A stretch of DNA of 22,851 nucleotides from CAXCDZ01 sp963981525 (GTDB lineage: Bacteria; Patescibacteriota; Microgenomatia; UBA1400; UBA12108): contig CAXCDZ010000008.1 of NCBI GenBank assembly GCA_963981525.1, positions 1 through 22,851 on the forward strand, in the 5' to 3' direction. This document shows, piece by piece, positions 19,963 through 22,851 of this stretch. Numbering within the stretch: the first letter of the stretch is position 1; each line of letters starts with the position of its first letter. The notes below the pieces were generated by a model that worked only from the letters and a program-made list of their open reading frames with translations, searched no databases and had not been told where the DNA came from. Made by a program: the position numbers and the translations under genes.

Positions 19963-22542
19963 TTAATTTTTCTTTGGATATGGATGTAGAACGCTAGGGC
20001 CACCGCCAGTATTAAGTGAGACCTCATATGTTGAGTTTCCACATTTTAGCCCATTATTACTAACCTCACATGGTTCTGGCTTCCCAGAGTTGTAATTAGA
20101 ATCAATTGCAACACAACTTCCTTCTTCACAGTCAAAAAATGCTGCGTGCAATGCAGATTGTTTGCCAGGCTCAGATACTAAGCCTTGATAGAAAAGATAG
20201 CCTGAGTATTTTTCGCTACTAACTTCTGTCGCATCTGCTATTCTACGTGATTCATAGTCCTTCCACATGCCTTCATACCCATATTGGTTTTGCAGCAGAG
20301 CTAGAGTTGACCCAATATCAGTAGATCCATTATTCCAAAAAATATTGTCTTTGACCTCTTGCCACATGTCATCGTCAATGTTGGATTGATTACTATCGTA
20401 TGCTAAAAAGTTAAGCGCCGTAAGTGGAACACAGCCCCACTCTGCGACTGTACTACCCCACCTATTAACAGCGCTATAGTCACCAGTTTGCATACGAATA
20501 TTGAAATTGGGATTATAGTAATTTGATGTCATATCACTTGCTTGACCTACCACTTCTTCCGCTACTTCTTCTGAGGGAATTTGCCCCTGATCAACCTGGC
20601 CCCCCTCATCTCCTGGCACAAAGTAATGGTAATCTCCATCCTCAACACATTTCCCTCCTGATGAATCATTGTTCAACTTGGCTTGGCAGTTGGTGACAGA
20701 ATTCTTACCATAAAACGATATCGAATACCCCTCTGGTCTATTAGATACTGATTGAGAGAGAGCATCTGTTTCTATTGTTTCTGTTTTGGAAGGGTCATCT
20801 TCTGAGGTGTTAATAGGTTGTTCTGGGCTAGATAGTTGAGATCCTTCGCCAGGACCAATACCATCCATTGAAAACATTTGTCGGAAAAAGTTGCCTACTC
20901 TTTCCCATGATGGTTGACTCTCTTCGTCAAGATCAGGGCCTACACCATCCATTGTAAATGCTCTTTGAGAAGAGTCTTCTGCTTTGGAAGGGTCATCTTC
21001 TGAGGTGTTAATGGAAAAGGTTTTGTTAAACCAATTTCTAATGATTGCAAATGTACCCTCCTCTTTCATATCTTCGTTAAGATCATCTACAGATAGTTTT
21101 TCGTTGCTAAATGAGTCGTTTAGTGCTTGGGTTAAACCGTTTTGGCTTTCTTCATCTGCGAGCGTGTCGTGACCCTCAGTCCTTTTTTCTTGATCTGCTG
21201 TTTGATCTGCCGTTTTATCACCACGTTCTGCGCAGGTGATTTTGTCGTTATCTCCATAAGTATAACCGAAGGCGCAGTCATTAGGCTGAGATGCTCGTAA
21301 CCCTGGAGGAGTGAAGTCAGAGGAGTCAAAAGTTGTGCGAGATGATGGAGGGATGAGCTCTTCTTCGTCGTCATCATTAGAATCCTGAAAGAAGGCGTTG
21401 TCTCCGTATTTCTCGGGCTGAGTTAGTCTGCTAGCATCTTCTTGTTTTGAGTCAGCAGTGGAACACACGCCTTTTTCGTCAAATGTTCCACCTATGCAAT
21501 AATCATATTCAAACACATTTCCACTGATGGAAGAATATGAGCATTTTACCCATAGATTCGCGCCGGCGTGGTTGTTTTTCTGAACCCTGTCATTACACGC
21601 GCCTAGTTTGGCTTTTGCTAATAATCCCAAGGTAGCTTCCGAAGAAGGAGCTATTGCTGGGGTGACAGAGGATGCCTGATAACTATTACAGTAAGAGGTA
21701 TCTTGACCAGCACAAAGTTCGTTCATGGTGTCATTGAAATCGACGTCTTCTTGCCAGTTGCCACCAATACCACATGTTTTGCCTTTTGTTGAGTCAGAGC
21801 TGCCGCTGTGTCCAAAGGCAGATACCACCCAGCCACTACCTTGTTTTTCTGCACAGCTGACAATCTTGAGCGGTTTTCCCTCAGCGTCGTAGGCGGGGAG
21901 ACCAACCGATGTGGGATCTACGCTAGAAGGAATGATCACTGGTTCTCCATCGCTAATCAGATCACTACAGCTATGTGAGCTACCATCATAATAACCATCA
22001 CCTCCACACTTAGTACATTCACGTCCACCCGAATTGCTTTCTCTGGATCTTTCTCCGTCTTTCCATCCAGCTCCGGTAAAAACATAAGCTCCACTACAAA
22101 CTGGCGAGCCTATGGTGCCACACTTAACTGAACAGTCTACTGATGAGGCAATGTTTTCTGCTCTCCTACTTAAAGCACTTTTGACAACAGTTTTGAGAGC
22201 ATCACTAATTTTTTCGCCGTTAGCGATTTTATCGTCATAAACTTTAATAATATTTTCATCAACTGCCTTTACTACATCCTTTTCTCGCTCAATTACTACT
22301 TGATTGGCTTGGTCAAAGTTTTGTCTTTTTTCTACTGTTTTGTTGGCGGGTGCATTCCATGTATTGCGAGCAACGGTATTTTTATAGGAATTGTCGTAGG
22401 GAGTAACGTCAGCGATAATGGGAGTGTTGGAGTTGGTTATATAAGAAATACCAATGTATCCGAGAACTGCAAAAGTGGCAGCTACTACTGCGAGAGTGAG
22501 GGAGGAGGGCGGCTTGTTGGATGCTGATTTGCGACGTGGCAT
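19963..22542 (-). CDS. Large membrane-anchored protein with Cys-rich region and C-terminal C39-like peptidase domain
   Basis: The 859-aa protein has one N-terminal transmembrane span (about 15-35), so most of it should be outside the cell. A helical, charged stretch (70-130) precedes a cysteine-rich region (about 137-380) with pairs such as DCSVKC and CTKCGG. An acidic, low-complexity middle (about 380-630) contains duplicated INTSEDDPSK and MDG[VI]GP modules. The C-terminus (about 673-859) resembles C39-like cysteine peptidases: WGCVPLTALNFL with C704, LHAAFFDCEEGSCVAIDSNYN with H799 and D814. The peptidase call is tentative and the substrate unknown. It might process or bind secreted proteins, or be a surface adhesin with an inactive fold. 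Confidence 0.8.
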   Translation of the reverse strand: MPRRKSASNKPPSSLTLAVVAATFAVLGYIGISYITNSNTPIIADVTPYDNSYKNTVARNTWNAPANKTVEKRQNFDQANQVVIEREKDVVKAVDENIIKVYDDKIANGEKISDALKTVVKSALSRRAENIASSVDCSVKCGTIGSPVCSGAYVFTGAGWKDGERSRESNSGGRECTKCGGDGYYDGSSHSCSDLISDGEPVIIPSSVDPTSVGLPAYDAEGKPLKIVSCAEKQGSGWVVSAFGHSGSSDSTKGKTCGIGGNWQEDVDFNDTMNELCAGQDTSYCNSYQASSVTPAIAPSSEATLGLLAKAKLGACNDRVQKNNHAGANLWVKCSYSSISGNVFEYDYCIGGTFDEKGVCSTADSKQEDASRLTQPEKYGDNAFFQDSNDDDEEELIPPSSRTTFDSSDFTPPGLRASQPNDCAFGYTYGDNDKITCAERGDKTADQTADQEKRTEGHDTLADEESQNGLTQALNDSFSNEKLSVDDLNEDMKEEGTFAIIRNWFNKTFSINTSEDDPSKAEDSSQRAFTMDGVGPDLDEESQPSWERVGNFFRQMFSMDGIGPGEGSQLSSPEQPINTSEDDPSKTETIETDALSQSVSNRPEGYSISFYGKNSVTNCQAKLNNDSSGGKCVEDGDYHYFVPGDEGGQVDQGQIPSEEVAEEVVGQASDMTSNYYNPNFNIRMQTGDYSAVNRWGSTVAEWGCVPLTALNFLAYDSNQSNIDDDMWQEVKDNIFWNNGSTDIGSTLALLQNQYGYEGMWKDYESRRIADATEVSSEKYSGYLFYQGLVSEPGKQSALHAAFFDCEEGSCVAIDSNYNSGKPEPCEVSNNGLKCGNSTYEVSLNTGGGPSVLHPYPKKN
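20785..20814. repeat. 30-bp direct repeat, copy 1
   Basis: Thirty bases identical to 20983-21012, 198 bp apart (66 codons, in frame). It encodes the INTSEDDPSK module in the middle of the 859-aa protein. Confidence 0.92.
20983..21012. repeat. 30-bp direct repeat, copy 2
   Basis: Perfect match to 20785-20814. Exact identity amid diverged flanks suggests recent duplication or gene conversion. Confidence 0.92.
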
Positions 22543-22545
22543 ATA

Positions 22546-22851
22546 TTAATTGGTGGTAAGTCTACTAACTATCAAGAAGGGTGAGGTCGAGTTATCTGAG
22601 GGGAGGGTTAAAATCCCTTGTGCGGTAACGGACATGCCAAGTAACAAATCTGCATCCTGAATATCAAGGATAATGGCTGTGTTGTCTGCGAGGATGAGAA
22701 GATAAGTTCCCGGTTCTCCTGCTGGTGCGTCCTTAATCAGAGTACCTGTGATTGCTATCTCTCCCTCTGTAAGAGCGACTGGTTCGATAACAAAGATCTC
22801 TGCGGGGCCAACTGGGCGGAATCGAATATATGAGTAGACTCCGAGGGTGGC
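22546..22851 (-). CDS. 3' end of an unidentified gene (OB-fold-like C-terminus), cut by window edge
   Basis: The last 101 codons are present; the start lies beyond 22851. The sequence GEIAITGTLIKDAPAG...TYLLILADNTAIILDI...LLGMSVTAQGIL has the alternating strand pattern of an OB-fold domain, ending FLIVSRLTTN. Its stop is 3 bp before the start of the 859-aa gene, so it is probably in the same operon. The function cannot be named from this fragment. Confidence 0.75.
   Translation of the reverse strand, partial: ATLGVYSYIRFRPVGPAEIFVIEPVALTEGEIAITGTLIKDAPAGEPGTYLLILADNTAIILDIQDADLLLGMSVTAQGILTLPSDNSTSPFLIVSRLTTN

Overview
This window looks like a chromosomal segment from a member of the Candidate Phyla Radiation (Patescibacteria), most likely in or near Microgenomates. 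The organism call is inference. It rests on a compact layout with tiny intergenic gaps, several small membrane proteins and an ORF6N protein of types common in that group, a WecA/MraY-like transferase with CPR-style altered motifs, and many short palindromic repeats. TGA is used as a stop, so the standard bacterial code applies (not code 25).

Layout. (1) 1-5709, all minus strand: rmuC, a fused UvrD-type helicase/RecB-type nuclease, an ORF6N + PLD-like protein, a 68-aa protein and a NUDIX hydrolase. (2) 5797-14251, all plus strand: a small membrane protein, a TrpR/YerC-like regulator, metG, tatD, then an envelope-glycan cluster (membrane GT2, GT-C/GT39-like transferase, small membrane protein, WecA/MraY-like GT4, UbiA-type phosphoribosyl-polyprenyl synthase). 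(3) 14378-15241 minus: a PEGA/SH3 lipoprotein. (4) 15320-16223 plus: tRNA-Cys(GCA) directly followed by a LAGLIDADG homing endonuclease that runs into the 3' end of the next gene. (5) 16141-17900 minus: a metallo-beta-lactamase-fold hydrolase coupled to GAPDH. (6) 18168-18782 plus: an M23 peptidase. (7) 18850-22851 minus: pyrH, a 119-aa membrane-anchored protein, an 859-aa anchored protein with a C39-like C-terminal domain, and a partial gene that runs off the window.

Three themes stand out. First, most genes that head a transcription unit have a TANNNT -10-like hexamer followed by exactly 6 nt and then ATG, which predicts leaderless mRNAs starting at the start codon. Second, the window is rich in small structured repeats: a 62-bp nested hairpin in two full copies with compensatory changes and one half copy that supplies the first codons of the MBL gene; a TCRG-octamer array found both in an intergenic region and inside the PEGA lipoprotein gene; a 62-bp cloverleaf-like insert inside the MBL gene; twin palindromes inside the ORF6N gene; and an ATGGCAA heptamer array inside metG. 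Several are fixed in frame in proteins, as Rickettsia palindromic elements are. Third, the homing endonuclease has its own promoter, sits immediately after the CCA of tRNA-Cys and appears to have altered the C-terminus of the neighbouring hydrolase. No CRISPR array, IS transposase or rRNA was seen. No gene-free stretch exceeds 300 bases; the longest is 17901-18167.
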